A stretch of DNA of 64,000 nucleotides from JBBQZO01 sp038207625 (lineage in GTDB: Bacteria > Pseudomonadota > Gammaproteobacteria > Burkholderiales > Burkholderiaceae_D), in NCBI GenBank assembly GCA_038207625.1, contig JBBQZO010000009.1, positions 1-64,000 on the forward strand. Direction: 5' to 3'. The notes beneath the pieces were generated by a model. It saw only the letters and a list, made by a program, of their open reading frames with translations, was not told where the DNA came from and made no database searches. Numbering within the stretch: the stretch's first letter is position 1; the number at the start of each line of letters is the position of its first letter. Shown here in pieces: positions 1 to 8,300 of this stretch. The translations under genes were made by a program, and so were the position numbers.

Positions 1-1163
1 TTCATATTGCGCAGGTCGGCCAACGTCAGTCCCACCCCGCCGGCCGTCGACAGTGGCGTCAACGACACGCTGGCCGGCCACGACACGCCCAGCGCCGTCA
101 GGCGGCTGCGTTTGACTTCGAGCACCTCCACTTCGAGCATCACTTCCGGCTCGGCCACGTCCTGCAGCGCCACCAGTTTTTCGGCCAGCCGCACCGCTTC
201 GGGATTATCGCGCAGGATCACCAGGTTGAGCTTCTCGTCGACCACCACGTCGCGCGACTTGAGGATGGTTTTGAGCGTATTGGCCACCACCTTGGCGTCG
301 GCGTTGGCCAGGAAGAAGGTCTTGATCACCATCTCCTGGTATTCCTTGAGTTTGGCCGCCAGATTCGGATAGATCAGCACCGTGTTGGCGTCGACCACCT
401 GTTGCTCGAGCTGATTGGTCAACAGCACATTGTAGAGCGCCGCCTCGACGGTGCTGTTCTTGAGGAACACAGTCGCCTTCAGGTCGGTCTTGACGTCCTT
501 GTCGAACACGAAGTTCAGACCCGACGAGCGCGCGATGACCTCGAAGATCTGGCGCAGCGGCGCGTCCTTGAACTCGATCGAAATCGGTTTGCGGAAATTG
601 GCCGCCAACAGCGCCTCGGGCGCCGCCGCGGCCTTCTCGGGCAGCGTGCGCAGTAGTGCCGTGGCACGTGCATCGCCGGGCCGCTCGGTCAGCACCGCGT
701 TCAGCGCGCGCCGCGCCGAGTCGAATTCTTTCTTGTCGATCGAGGCCTCGGCGCCGCCGATCAGTTTCTCCAGATGCAGCTCGGACTCGCGCGCGCGCTG
801 GCCCGCGTGGGCCCGCTCATTGGTCGGGTCGATCGCCAGCACGCGCTGCCAGTTGGCCTCGGCGTCGGCATGCTGGCCGGCCGCCGCCTGCGCGTCGGCC
901 GCGTCCAAGTAGCCGCGCGCGGCGCTGTCGCGCGTGCGCATGTAGGCGATGCGATACTTGGCGTTGCCCGGATCGCGTTCGATCGCTTCGCGAAATTTCA
1001 CCAGGCCGGCCTCGACCTGCTTCTTTTCGACCAGCTGCTCGCCGTCGCGATACGCCATCTGCGCCGCACAACCGGAAAGCGCCAGCACCATCAGTGGCGT
1101 CGTCAGGCGCAAGGCCAGGCGGGCGAATGGGCGCGCAGGCGCCATGTGACAAAAACTAGCCAT
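1..1163 (-). CDS. gspD: Secretin (GspD-like), N-terminal part; cut by window edge
   Basis: This is the last gene of the secretion operon, read leftward; only about 387 codons are in the window and the pore-forming secretin domain lies outside. The ATG at 1163 overlaps the upstream TGA (ATGA). The N-terminus is a lipoprotein signal ending in LSGC (Cys32). TPR-like helices follow (about 40-150), then an N0/STN-type domain (about 190-250, containing IEFKDAPLRQIFEVIARSSG) and an N1-like domain around VIKTFFLANADAKVVANTLK. TPR-plus-secretin lipoproteins form the outer-membrane ring in type II and type IV pilus-related systems. The family call is secure; gspD versus pilQ/mshL naming is less so. Confidence 0.88.
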   Translation of the reverse strand, partial: MASFCHMAPARPFARLALRLTTPLMVLALSGCAAQMAYRDGEQLVEKKQVEAGLVKFREAIERDPGNAKYRIAYMRTRDSAARGYLDAADAQAAAGQHADAEANWQRVLAIDPTNERAHAGQRARESELHLEKLIGGAEASIDKKEFDSARRALNAVLTERPGDARATALLRTLPEKAAAAPEALLAANFRKPISIEFKDAPLRQIFEVIARSSGLNFVFDKDVKTDLKATVFLKNSTVEAALYNVLLTNQLEQQVVDANTVLIYPNLAAKLKEYQEMVIKTFFLANADAKVVANTLKTILKSRDVVVDEKLNLVILRDNPEAVRLAEKLVALQDVAEPEVMLEVEVLEVKRSRLTALGVSWPASVSLTPLSTAGGVGLTLADLRNM

Positions 1164-1690
1164 CAGTCGAGAACTCCAATATTGAGCTGTTGTACCTGGT
1201 TCAAAGGCAGATAAGTGATTGACAACATCGGAGGCGTGATCGCATCGACCCGATAGGTGCCATCAATGACGACGCCCACGCGCACAATGAACGTGCGCTC
1301 GCCGCGGGCCAGATAGACTTCCCACTGGCCGTCACCGAGCGACTTGCCGAGATAGCTGAACGGCAGCGGGGGCGCCATCGGCGGCGGCGGCGCCACCTGC
1401 GCCTGCACTGCCACGGGCTTGGGCGCTGGCGTCCAGTTCTTGCTGGCGAACAGAGCGTCCGCGCCCGACTCGGCGCCGATCAGATCGGCGCGCGACACCA
1501 GGCGCGCAATCGGCACGGCGGCCGGTTTGGCCGGCGCCGGCTGGGATGCGCGCAGCGGCGCGGCCGGCGCGCTGGCGCGCGGACGCGCCACGGCGTCGGC
1601 CACGCCGCTATCGGGAGTCTTGTCGCCAAACAGCGCCAGGCCTGCCGCGAGCAGCACGCCCGCTGCCAGTATCATGTGACGGCGTTTCAT
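1163..1690 (-). CDS. GspC/PilP-like inner-membrane secretion protein
   Basis: A 175-aa protein with one N-terminal membrane segment (about 6-21, ILAAGVLLAAGLALF), a long Pro/Ala-rich linker (about 35-110) and a small C-terminal beta domain (about 110-175). This is the architecture of GspC or PilP proteins, whose C-terminal domain contacts the secretin. It lies directly before the secretin and overlaps it by one base, and starts four bases inside the preceding gene, so translation is probably coupled. Sequence similarity to GspC is not obvious by eye, so the call rests on architecture and position. Confidence 0.65.
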   Translation of the reverse strand: MKRRHMILAAGVLLAAGLALFGDKTPDSGVADAVARPRASAPAAPLRASQPAPAKPAAVPIARLVSRADLIGAESGADALFASKNWTPAPKPVAVQAQVAPPPPMAPPLPFSYLGKSLGDGQWEVYLARGERTFIVRVGVVIDGTYRVDAITPPMLSITYLPLNQVQQLNIGVLD

Positions 1691-2247
1691 CGTGTGGCCG
1701 CCCCGTCAGTGAGATACAGCGTGAAACGCAGGCGCGCGTCCAGCGTCGCGTCGCCCACCGCGTCGCGCCGGAAACTGACTTCGTCGAGCGCGGCGAACGG
1801 AATCGCCGCCAGCGTCTGCAGGCAGAATTGCCACACGGCCGGATAGCTGCCCTTCACCGGCAGCACGATCTGGTAGGTGTGGAAATGCCCGCCCTGATCC
1901 TGCGCCGCCTTGTACTGGCCGGCCGACAGCGTGATGCCGTTCTTGCCAGCGAGCGCAAACAGGGTTTTCAGCTGCTGCTCGACATAGCGCCGTTCGCCCA
2001 GCGTGTCATAGAAGTCGGCCAGATTCTGGTCCGCGCTCGGCGGCGCTGCAACCAGGCTGACCGGTTTGCTGTCGGACGGCGGCGGCAGCAGCGCCAGCGC
2101 GCGTTGTACGCGCGCCTGCGGCGCCTGCCACAGCCAGGCGCCGGCGCCGGCCGCGCACAGCAGCGCGCCCAGCAGCGCCGGCGTGCCGCGCCGCGCCAGC
2201 CACAGGCGTGCTTGCAGCGAGAAAGTTGAAAATTCGAGCGCCGTCAT
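1687..2247 (-). CDS. PilO/GspM-like membrane protein of secretion system
   Basis: From the ATG at 2247, which overlaps the upstream TGA as ATGA, the product is about 186 aa. There is one membrane segment near the N-terminus (TPALLGALLCAAGAGAWLW) and a ferredoxin-like periplasmic region (about 70-180) with the GHFHTYQIVLPVKGSYPAVW stretch typical of PilO/GspM-type proteins. A longer reading frame starts 24 bases further upstream, but the overlapping ATG fits the spacing of every other gene in this operon. It is expected to link the cytoplasmic actin-like protein to the secretin side. Confidence 0.65.
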   Translation of the reverse strand: MTALEFSTFSLQARLWLARRGTPALLGALLCAAGAGAWLWQAPQARVQRALALLPPPSDSKPVSLVAAPPSADQNLADFYDTLGERRYVEQQLKTLFALAGKNGITLSAGQYKAAQDQGGHFHTYQIVLPVKGSYPAVWQFCLQTLAAIPFAALDEVSFRRDAVGDATLDARLRFTLYLTDGAATR

Positions 2248-2792
2248 CGCGCCGCTCCGTGGCTGGACCACTGCACGTCGAGCGTGAAACGCACCGGCCG
2301 GTTCGGGTCCTGCTCGTTGATGTCATGTTTGCTCAGTTGCGCCGCCACGAAAAATTCCTGCTCCTTGATCTGTTCCACGTAAGCGAGCATGGCGTCGCTG
2401 TTGCGCGCCTCGGCGTTGATGCGCAAGGTGCGCGTCTTCGGGTCCGGCTCCAGTCCCAGCAAGGCCACGTCGGCGCTGCTGGCCTGTTCGAGCGCGTCCT
2501 GCAGGTCGCGCCACGGCAGGTTAAGTTGGGCTACGGCGGCGTTCACCGCCAGTGCCTGCGCCTCGGGGATACTCACCTTGAGAACCGGCGCGGGGGCGGC
2601 GGCGCGCCCGGCGTTGGCCTTTTGCAGCTGGGCCTCGCGCGCGCTTTGCTGCGCCTTCAGCTGGACGATCGCCAGCGCCGCGCTCACGCACAGCGCCAGG
2701 CCGAGCGCGCCCAGCAACCAGCTGGCCGCACTGGTGCGATACAAGGTGCGCCCCGCGCTGGCGGGCGCAAAATCGATGCGGATCGGCTTCAT
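2244..2792 (-). CDS. PilN-like membrane protein of secretion system
   Basis: 182 aa starting at the ATG that overlaps the upstream stop. It shows an N-terminal cytoplasmic tail (MKPIRIDFAP), one membrane segment (about 23-43), a coiled region rich in Gln/Ala (44-70) and a periplasmic ferredoxin-like fold (about 75-175). This matches PilN or the C-terminal half of GspL. Its position between a PilM/GspL-like protein and a PilO-like protein supports that role: PilM, PilN and PilO form the inner-membrane alignment complex in type IV pilus systems. Confidence 0.65.
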   Translation of the reverse strand: MKPIRIDFAPASAGRTLYRTSAASWLLGALGLALCVSAALAIVQLKAQQSAREAQLQKANAGRAAAPAPVLKVSIPEAQALAVNAAVAQLNLPWRDLQDALEQASSADVALLGLEPDPKTRTLRINAEARNSDAMLAYVEQIKEQEFFVAAQLSKHDINEQDPNRPVRFTLDVQWSSHGAAR

Positions 2793-3610
2793 GCGCGCGC
2801 TCCCGTGTTGGCCAGCATGGCGCCGTTGGACGCGCCCGCGCCGAGCCGGCGCACCGGATCGAGCAGGCTGCAGCGCAGCGTCGCGTCGCCGCCCAGCCAG
2901 CTTGAGGGCACCTGCCCGCACGCTTGCAACTGGGCTGGCGCAGTCAGGTTGCAACGCAGCGCTTCGCGCGTCAGGTGGGCGCTTAGCCAGGCCAGGTCGG
3001 CCTGCGCTGGCAGCGGCACGCTGCGCACCGTGTGCAGCTGCCTGGCGTCGATCATCCCCAGCGTGAGCAGGTTGTCATGCACCAGCGCGAACCAGGCGCC
3101 GGCCTTGAGCGCGCCGCGCCAGCGGTTCCAGGCGCGCACGAATTGCGGCGCCAGCTCAACGATGGTGAGCTGCTGTTCGCGCGCCACCTGCTCAAGCGGA
3201 CCGAGTAGCGCACGCGGCAACGCGGCGGCCAGGAAAGGCCGGCGCGCGTCCCAGTCGGCCATCACCGCCCAGCTGGCCGGCGGCTCGCCGTACAAAGTCT
3301 GAAAACGCAGCGCGCAGGCCGCCTCGATGTCGGCCATCCGGCTCGCGCCCTGGGGTGGCGTGACCTGCCACAGGCGCAGCAGGTCGTCGGCCAGCACGAT
3401 CGTCAGCGCCATGCGCGCGTACGCGCGCTGCTCGCCAAATAGTTCAGTGAGCGCCAGCGCGCAGCGCTCGGGCGAATCCAGCTCACCCACGCCCAGCGCG
3501 CGCTCGGCCAGCACCTGCGGTGCAGCGCGGCGCCAGCGTGCCACCCGCACCAGTGTGAGCGCATCGCGCGCGACGCCCAGATGCAGCGAAAAAGCGAGAC
3601 GATTAAGCAT
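2789..3610 (-). CDS. PilM/GspL-like cytoplasmic actin-fold protein
   Basis: 273 aa from the ATG at 3610 (MLNRLAFSLHLGVARD). This start lies inside the 3' end of gspE (8-bp overlap); a longer in-frame extension would run far into gspE and is rejected. No membrane segment is seen. The alternation of beta and helical stretches, the family context and the place between the ATPase and the PilN-like protein point to the cytoplasmic partner that couples GspE to the membrane complex. Sequence conservation is weak, so the functional call is mainly contextual. Confidence 0.6.
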   Translation of the reverse strand: MLNRLAFSLHLGVARDALTLVRVARWRRAAPQVLAERALGVGELDSPERCALALTELFGEQRAYARMALTIVLADDLLRLWQVTPPQGASRMADIEAACALRFQTLYGEPPASWAVMADWDARRPFLAAALPRALLGPLEQVAREQQLTIVELAPQFVRAWNRWRGALKAGAWFALVHDNLLTLGMIDARQLHTVRSVPLPAQADLAWLSAHLTREALRCNLTAPAQLQACGQVPSSWLGGDATLRCSLLDPVRRLGAGASNGAMLANTGARA

Positions 3611-5309
3611 GCAGGGTAACCCGTTTAATTTCGGCCAGCGTGGTGGCGCCACGCTTGACCAGTTCCAGCGCGGCCAGGCGCAGGCTGCGCGTGCCGTTGG
3701 CGTAGGCGGCCGCCTTGATCTGACGAATCGGACGCTTGTCGACAATCAGCTCGCGGATCTCGTCGTTAAGCGTCAGGATTTCGGCGATCGAGCGACGCCC
3801 CTTGAAGCCGGTGCCGCGACAGTCGCCGCAGCCCTTGCCTTCCATGAAATGAAAGTCGCTCACGTCGGCGCGCGTCAGGCTCACCGCCGCCAGTTCGGCG
3901 TCCGACGGGGTCTGCGGCGCGGCGCAGTGCGGGCAGTTCATGCGCACCAGGCGCTGCGCCCAGATGCCGTTCAACGCCGACACGAAGGCGTACGGATCGA
4001 TGCCCATGTGGGTGAAGCGGCCGAACACGTCGAATACATTATTGGCGTGCACCGTCGTCAACACCAGGTGACCGGTCAGGGCCGACTGGACGGCGATTTC
4101 GGCCGTCTCGCGGTCGCGAATCTCGCCCACCATGATCTTGTCCGGATCGTGGCGCAGGATCGAGCGCAGGCCCTTGGCAAACGTCAGTCCCTTCTTTTCG
4201 TTGACGGGAATTTGCAGGATGCCGGGCAGCTGGTACTCGACCGGATCTTCAATGGTGATGATCTTTTCGCGCCCGTTGTGAATTTCGGTCAGCGCCGCGT
4301 ACAGCGTGGTGGTCTTGCCCGAGCCGGTCGGCCCCGTCACCAGCAGCATGCCGTAGGCCTCCTGGGCCAGTGCGCGCAAGGTGGCCAGCGACGGCGCGTC
4401 AAAACCGAGCGCCTCCAGCGTCAGCGAACCATACGCTTCGATCATGGCGCGCTTGTCCAGAATCCGGATCACCGCATCCTCACCGTGGATGCTGGGCATG
4501 ATCGACACGCGCAAATCGATCTCGCGCCCGCCCGCCTCGACCCGGAAGCTGCCGTCCTGCGGCACGCGCCGCTCCGAGATGTCCAGTTCGGCCAGCACCT
4601 TCAGGCGCGAGATGACCTGCTCGGCCACGTCGATGCCGTTCACCGAGGTGGCGTGATCGAGCACGCCGTCGACCCGGTACTTGACGGCCAGCCCGCCGGA
4701 CGTCGATTCGAGGTGGATGTCGGAGGCGCCTGCCTTGAGCGCATCGTACAAGGTTGAATTGACCAGCTTGACGGCCGGACTGGCCGCCTCGCTGACGGAG
4801 GCGAACGACAGCACGGCGGCGGTCTTGCCGTCGCGCTTGACATCGCTCGTGCCAGTCGACAAACCGTCGACCGCGCGCGCGGACTCCTCGTGCTTGGACA
4901 GGAAGGCCTGAATGTCGGACGCCAGCGCCAGGCAGATGTGCAGCGGCGCGTGCGCACCGGCGCGCGCGCGCGCGCCCAGCCAGGTTTGCAGGTCCAGGTC
5001 GAACGGGTCGGCGATCACGCCAACCAGTGCGCCGCCGGCGCCGCGCAGCAGCACGCAATGGCGCGCCAGCGCCTGCGACAGCGGCAGCAGGTCGAACGCC
5101 GGCACATAGGCGAGCATGTCGACCGTTTCCAGCACCGTCATGTCGAACGGCTCGGCCAGCGCCTGCACGATCACGCGCCGCTCCAAACCGGTCAGCGCCT
5201 CAAGCTCTTCGACGAGCGCCCGTTGCGACTGCGCGCTTTGCGCGCGCGCGCGCGCCAGCAGCGCATGCTCGAAGTGTGGCGGCGGCGCCGTTTTCAAATT
5301 GGCCGTCAT
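3603..5309 (-). CDS. gspE: Type II secretion/type IV pilus assembly ATPase GspE
   Basis: 568 aa. The N-terminal domain (about 20-140) is followed by the ATPase core: Walker A GPTGSGKT (326-333), Asp box around ITIEDPVEYQ (352-361), Walker B region DPDKIMVGEIRDRET (388-402), His box HLVLTTVHAN (414-423), and a zinc-binding tetracysteine site CPHC (459-462) and CGDC (494-497). It hydrolyses ATP in the cytoplasm to drive pseudopilus assembly with GspF. The start overlaps the end of gspF by four bases (ATGA). Length and motifs match intact GspE/PilB enzymes. Confidence 0.95.
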   Translation of the reverse strand: MTANLKTAPPPHFEHALLARARAQSAQSQRALVEELEALTGLERRVIVQALAEPFDMTVLETVDMLAYVPAFDLLPLSQALARHCVLLRGAGGALVGVIADPFDLDLQTWLGARARAGAHAPLHICLALASDIQAFLSKHEESARAVDGLSTGTSDVKRDGKTAAVLSFASVSEAASPAVKLVNSTLYDALKAGASDIHLESTSGGLAVKYRVDGVLDHATSVNGIDVAEQVISRLKVLAELDISERRVPQDGSFRVEAGGREIDLRVSIMPSIHGEDAVIRILDKRAMIEAYGSLTLEALGFDAPSLATLRALAQEAYGMLLVTGPTGSGKTTTLYAALTEIHNGREKIITIEDPVEYQLPGILQIPVNEKKGLTFAKGLRSILRHDPDKIMVGEIRDRETAEIAVQSALTGHLVLTTVHANNVFDVFGRFTHMGIDPYAFVSALNGIWAQRLVRMNCPHCAAPQTPSDAELAAVSLTRADVSDFHFMEGKGCGDCRGTGFKGRRSIAEILTLNDEIRELIVDKRPIRQIKAAAYANGTRSLRLAALELVKRGATTLAEIKRVTLHA

Positions 5310-6499
5310 GACATGTCTCCTGCCAGATCGAAAATCGGCATGTATAGCAATACAACGATGGCGCCCACGATCAGTCCGATGGCCGCCATCAACAAAGGTT
5401 CAAAGGTGCGCGTAAAGCGGTCGATCCAGCGGCTGATTTCGCCGTCGTAGAAAGCGGCCGACTGGCTCAGCATCGGCCCCATGTCACCGGTGCGCTCGCC
5501 CACGCGCAGCATGCGCAGCGAAATCGGGGTGGTCAAGCCGTGGCTGTCGAACGCCTGCGACAGCGGCAGGCCCGACTCGATCATCATGCGGGCCTGCTGC
5601 AGCCCCGCCTTGACGGTCGGCGAGACCATGCCTTGCACCGTCTCGATCGCCTGCACGATCGGGATGCCGCCTTCGGCCAGCATGCCCAGCGTCAGGTACA
5701 AACGCGACAATTCATAGATGCGCACCCGCTCGCCGATGCCGGGCAATTTTGCCAGCAAGCGCACCACGCCGCCTTGCGCCATCATGCGTCGCAGCGTGAA
5801 CACGACGGTGCCGGCCAGCGCCGCCACGCCGCCCAACAGCCATGCGGTGTGTTGGGCGGCGAACTGGCCCCAGCTGAGCAACAGCTGCGACATCCACGGC
5901 AGATTGCGCCCGGCGCCCTGGTACACCTCGGCGAAGCGCGGCACCACATAGGTGATCAGAAAGCCGCTCACACCGCCGCCCACGGCCAGCAAAATCATCG
6001 GATAGATCGCGGCGCTGACGATCTTGCTGCGCACCGTGTCGATGCGCTGCTGGTAGTCGATATAGCGCGACAGCGACTGCGGCAGGTCGCTGGTGCCCTC
6101 GGCCGCCTTGACGATGCCGATATACAGTGGCGGGAAGCGGTCGCTCTGCTCGGCCAGTACGGTGGAAAAGCGCTTGCCCTCGCGCAGCCCGGCCAGCAGG
6201 CGCGCCAGCACATTGGCGGTGACCGGCGCCGTTTCCTTTTCCATCAGCGCTTCGAGCGCCTCGACCACGCCCAGTCCGGCCGACAGCAGCGCCAGCAATT
6301 CCTGGCTGAACAGCACCAGCGACATCGCGCCGGCGCCCTTGCGCGCGCCGCCCAGCAGCGTGCCGCGCAGCGGCGTGACGACGCTCACGAACAGGCCGCG
6401 CGCCTCCACCTGGCGGCGCGCGTCGGCCTCGTCGAGCGCGTCGACGGTCCATTGCGACACCACGGCGTCGTGTGACAGGGCTCGGACATCGAACTGCAT
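5306..6499 (-). CDS. gspF: Type II secretion inner-membrane platform protein GspF
   Basis: 397 aa with two T2SSF domains (about 65-190 and 265-390) and three hydrophobic spans (about 165-190, 215-235 and 370-390), the GspF/PilC arrangement. A duplicated motif is seen around FSQELLALLSAGLGVVEALE and LYLTLGMLAEGGIPIVQAIE. It is the inner-membrane platform turned by the GspE ATPase. The reading frame ends inside the gspE start (ATGA overlap); 40 bp separate it from gspG upstream. Confidence 0.94.
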   Translation of the reverse strand: MQFDVRALSHDAVVSQWTVDALDEADARRQVEARGLFVSVVTPLRGTLLGGARKGAGAMSLVLFSQELLALLSAGLGVVEALEALMEKETAPVTANVLARLLAGLREGKRFSTVLAEQSDRFPPLYIGIVKAAEGTSDLPQSLSRYIDYQQRIDTVRSKIVSAAIYPMILLAVGGGVSGFLITYVVPRFAEVYQGAGRNLPWMSQLLLSWGQFAAQHTAWLLGGVAALAGTVVFTLRRMMAQGGVVRLLAKLPGIGERVRIYELSRLYLTLGMLAEGGIPIVQAIETVQGMVSPTVKAGLQQARMMIESGLPLSQAFDSHGLTTPISLRMLRVGERTGDMGPMLSQSAAFYDGEISRWIDRFTRTFEPLLMAAIGLIVGAIVVLLYMPIFDLAGDMS

Positions 6500-6539
6500 G
6501 CTCAGTTGCTCGCTAAAAGGGAAAAGCCGGCGCCGTCAC

Positions 6540-7007
6540 TCAATTGCTGATGTCGGCGTCCTCGCCGCTGCCACCAGGCTGACCGTCGCGTCCGAGCGAA
6601 ATGATCTCGAACTCGCCCTTCGCGCCGGGCGCGTGATACAAGTACGGATGTCCCCACGGGTCAAGCGGCACGGCTTTCTTCAGATAAGGACCGTTCCACT
6701 TGCTGGCACCAGCGCCGGAACTGGCACCGGCGTTGGGCGCGGCCAGCAAGGCGGCCAGGCCCTCTTCGGTGCTGGGGTAGCGGCCCACGTCGAGCCGGTA
6801 GGTGTCGAGCGACTTCTCGAACGCCTCGATCTGGGCCTTGGCGATGGTCACTTCCGATTTGCCCAGCTGGGCAAAATACTTCGGCCCAACGTACGCGGCC
6901 AACAAGCCGATGATGACGATCACCACCAGCAATTCAAGTAAGGTGAAGCCGCGCTGCGTGCGCCCCGTTCGTTGCGACCTGGCGCGCTTGATCTCTACTG
7001 CACACAT
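6540..7007 (-). CDS. gspG: Major pseudopilin GspG
   Basis: 155 aa. A 19-residue basic leader ends in QRG, followed by FTLLELLVVIVIIGLLAAYVG, the prepilin peptidase site and hydrophobic helix of class III pseudopilins. The C-terminal part has GspG features (DVGRYPSTEEGL; DPWGHPYLYHAPGAKGEFEIISLGRDG), including the calcium-binding loop region. A GGAG ribosome site lies eight bases before the ATG at 7007. It is the first gene of the operon; no minor pseudopilins (GspH-K) or prepilin peptidase are next to it in this window. Confidence 0.95.
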   Translation of the reverse strand: MCAVEIKRARSQRTGRTQRGFTLLELLVVIVIIGLLAAYVGPKYFAQLGKSEVTIAKAQIEAFEKSLDTYRLDVGRYPSTEEGLAALLAAPNAGASSGAGASKWNGPYLKKAVPLDPWGHPYLYHAPGAKGEFEIISLGRDGQPGGSGEDADISN

Positions 7008-7368
7008 CCGTTCGACTCCTCATTTGACCAGCGTTGATTGTAGCTATCCAGCCCGCACGGTAACACCGGCCTGTGCGGCAAGCAAGGGGCCGGGGCGTGC
7101 AAGACTACCATGCCGCCGGGGCGCACGACAAACTTTAATTTGATTAAATATATTAAGAATACATCAAGGCGATGTTTTCAAGCGCGAACGAACGTTGCTA
7201 TTTTGACACACCAAGAGTTTTGCCAGATTGTCCACCATTTCAACAACAACAATCCCACGCTGCGAATGGGAGGCTGCCATAGACGATGACAAATTATATT
7301 TTGTCTTTGACATGAATAACCATATTCTTAACGTTGAAAATGATCTCACAGATTTTGTGTATTTTGCT
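7008..7368. other. Intergenic region between divergent gspG and PEP-CTERM operons
   Basis: About 360 bp without a convincing gene. It should hold the leftward promoter of the gspG operon; an AT-rich stretch (7135-7165) is the likeliest place but no clean -35/-10 pair is visible. The rightward promoter and leader are listed separately. Short reading frames here have no recognisable domain. Confidence 0.5.
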
Positions 7369-7373
7369 ATAGT
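7345..7373 (+). promoter_or_regulatory. Predicted sigma-70-like promoter of PEP-CTERM operon
   Basis: CTCACA at 7345-7350 (4 of 6 matches to the -35 consensus), a 17-bp spacer, and TATAGT at 7368-7373 (5 of 6 matches to -10). Transcription would start near 7380, giving a leader of about 89 nt that folds as described in the next entry. Confidence 0.5.
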
Positions 7374-7381
7374 AGATCGGA

Positions 7382-7435
7382 CTCCTGCTGTACGCAGGGG
7401 AGAGACAGGCCGGGCAACCGGCCCAAGCACGGCAG
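7382..7435 (+). promoter_or_regulatory. Structured 5' leader of PEP-CTERM operon (possible RNA switch)
   Basis: Two hairpins are directly visible: CTCCTGC (7382-7388) with GCAGGGG (7394-7400), and a GC-rich stem GGCCGG (7408-7413) with CCGGCC (7418-7423) closed by a GCAA tetraloop. A competing long-range pairing, CTGCTGT (7384-7390) with ACGGCAG (7429-7435), would destroy the first hairpin while enclosing the second. Mutually exclusive folds 35 nt before a start codon are what an RNA regulatory element would show. No known riboswitch consensus was recognised. Confidence 0.45.
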
Positions 7436-7468
7436 TAAATCAAAGCCAAAATAATTAAAGGAAGATTT

Positions 7469-8236
7469 ATGAATCGTATGACGCATCCCACCACGATGCC
7501 ATCGGGCAACTGTGGCCACCAACCGGGCTCCAGCATGAAAGCAGACACCATGAAACCTTTCAAGACCTTGTTCGCAGTGGCCGCGTTCGCGCTGGCCGCC
7601 ACCGCACACGCCGACTCGTCGAGCGTATCCGTTCCCGTCATGCAGAACGCCGTCAATGAAGGCTTTGGCGACCTCAGCGTGCTGGCCGGCAATGGCTGGG
7701 CAATGAGCAACCAGAGCGCACCGGGCAGCGAGAGCTGGGCGGCCGGGTATGCCGAGGCGATCCATGATGCGAGCGGCACGCCCGAGTCCTTCATCGGTTC
7801 GAGCTACGCCAGCGCTGGCGCTGCCACCATGGTCGACAACTGGCTGATCACCCCAGAATTCACGCTCAACGGCCACGCCCACCTGAGCTTCTACGCCAAC
7901 TCGCCTAGCGTCGCCGACGGATTCGCCGACAACCTTGACGTGGCGTTCAGCGCCGGCAGCGGCACCGCCATCGCCGGTTTCGGTCCTTCCCTGCTCACCG
8001 TTGGCGCCGCCGGCATGAACGGCTGGACCCAGTATGACGTCGATGTATATGGCTCTGGCACCGGTCGTTTCGCATTCCGTTACAACGTCGCCGATGTCAA
8101 TCAGGCTGACTATGTCGGCATCGACAGCGTCAACGTCGATGTCGCCGCTGTTCCGGAACCGGCGAGCTACGCGATGATGGGCCTGGGCCTGGCCGTGCTT
8201 GGACTGGCACGCCGCCGCAAGCAGCGCGCAGCCTGA
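7469..8236 (+). CDS. PEP-CTERM protein with choice-of-anchor-J-like domain
   Basis: 255 aa. Start ATG 7469 has the ribosome site AAAGGAAG (7457-7464). The signal peptide core is FKTLFAVAAFALAATAHA, with an unusually long leader of 27 residues before it; an internal ATG at 7550 would give a normal signal but lacks a good ribosome site. A beta-rich domain (about 60-225) resembles the choice-of-anchor J family. The end has the PEP-CTERM signal: VPEPASYAMMGLGLAVLGLA then RRRKQ. Such proteins are cut and sorted by an exosortase; XrtB at 42768-43682 is the obvious partner. Confidence 0.88.
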   Translation: MNRMTHPTTMPSGNCGHQPGSSMKADTMKPFKTLFAVAAFALAATAHADSSSVSVPVMQNAVNEGFGDLSVLAGNGWAMSNQSAPGSESWAAGYAEAIHDASGTPESFIGSSYASAGAATMVDNWLITPEFTLNGHAHLSFYANSPSVADGFADNLDVAFSAGSGTAIAGFGPSLLTVGAAGMNGWTQYDVDVYGSGTGRFAFRYNVADVNQADYVGIDSVNVDVAAVPEPASYAMMGLGLAVLGLARRRKQRAA

Positions 8237-8300
8237 GCGCAGTTTGGCGCGCCAGCGTCAAATGCCAATTGATGTGTATCCAATTGAAAGAGATCTAACC

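Noticed and set aside
3327..4757. Long plus-strand reading frame (476 codons) over gspE
   Set aside because: Antisense shadow of gspE in G+C-rich DNA; no domain, and gspE has every catalytic motif.
7382..7435. Cyclic di-GMP-I (GEMM) or guanidine riboswitch identity for the leader
   Set aside because: The GCAA tetraloop stem is suggestive, but the conserved core nucleotides of these classes are not present.
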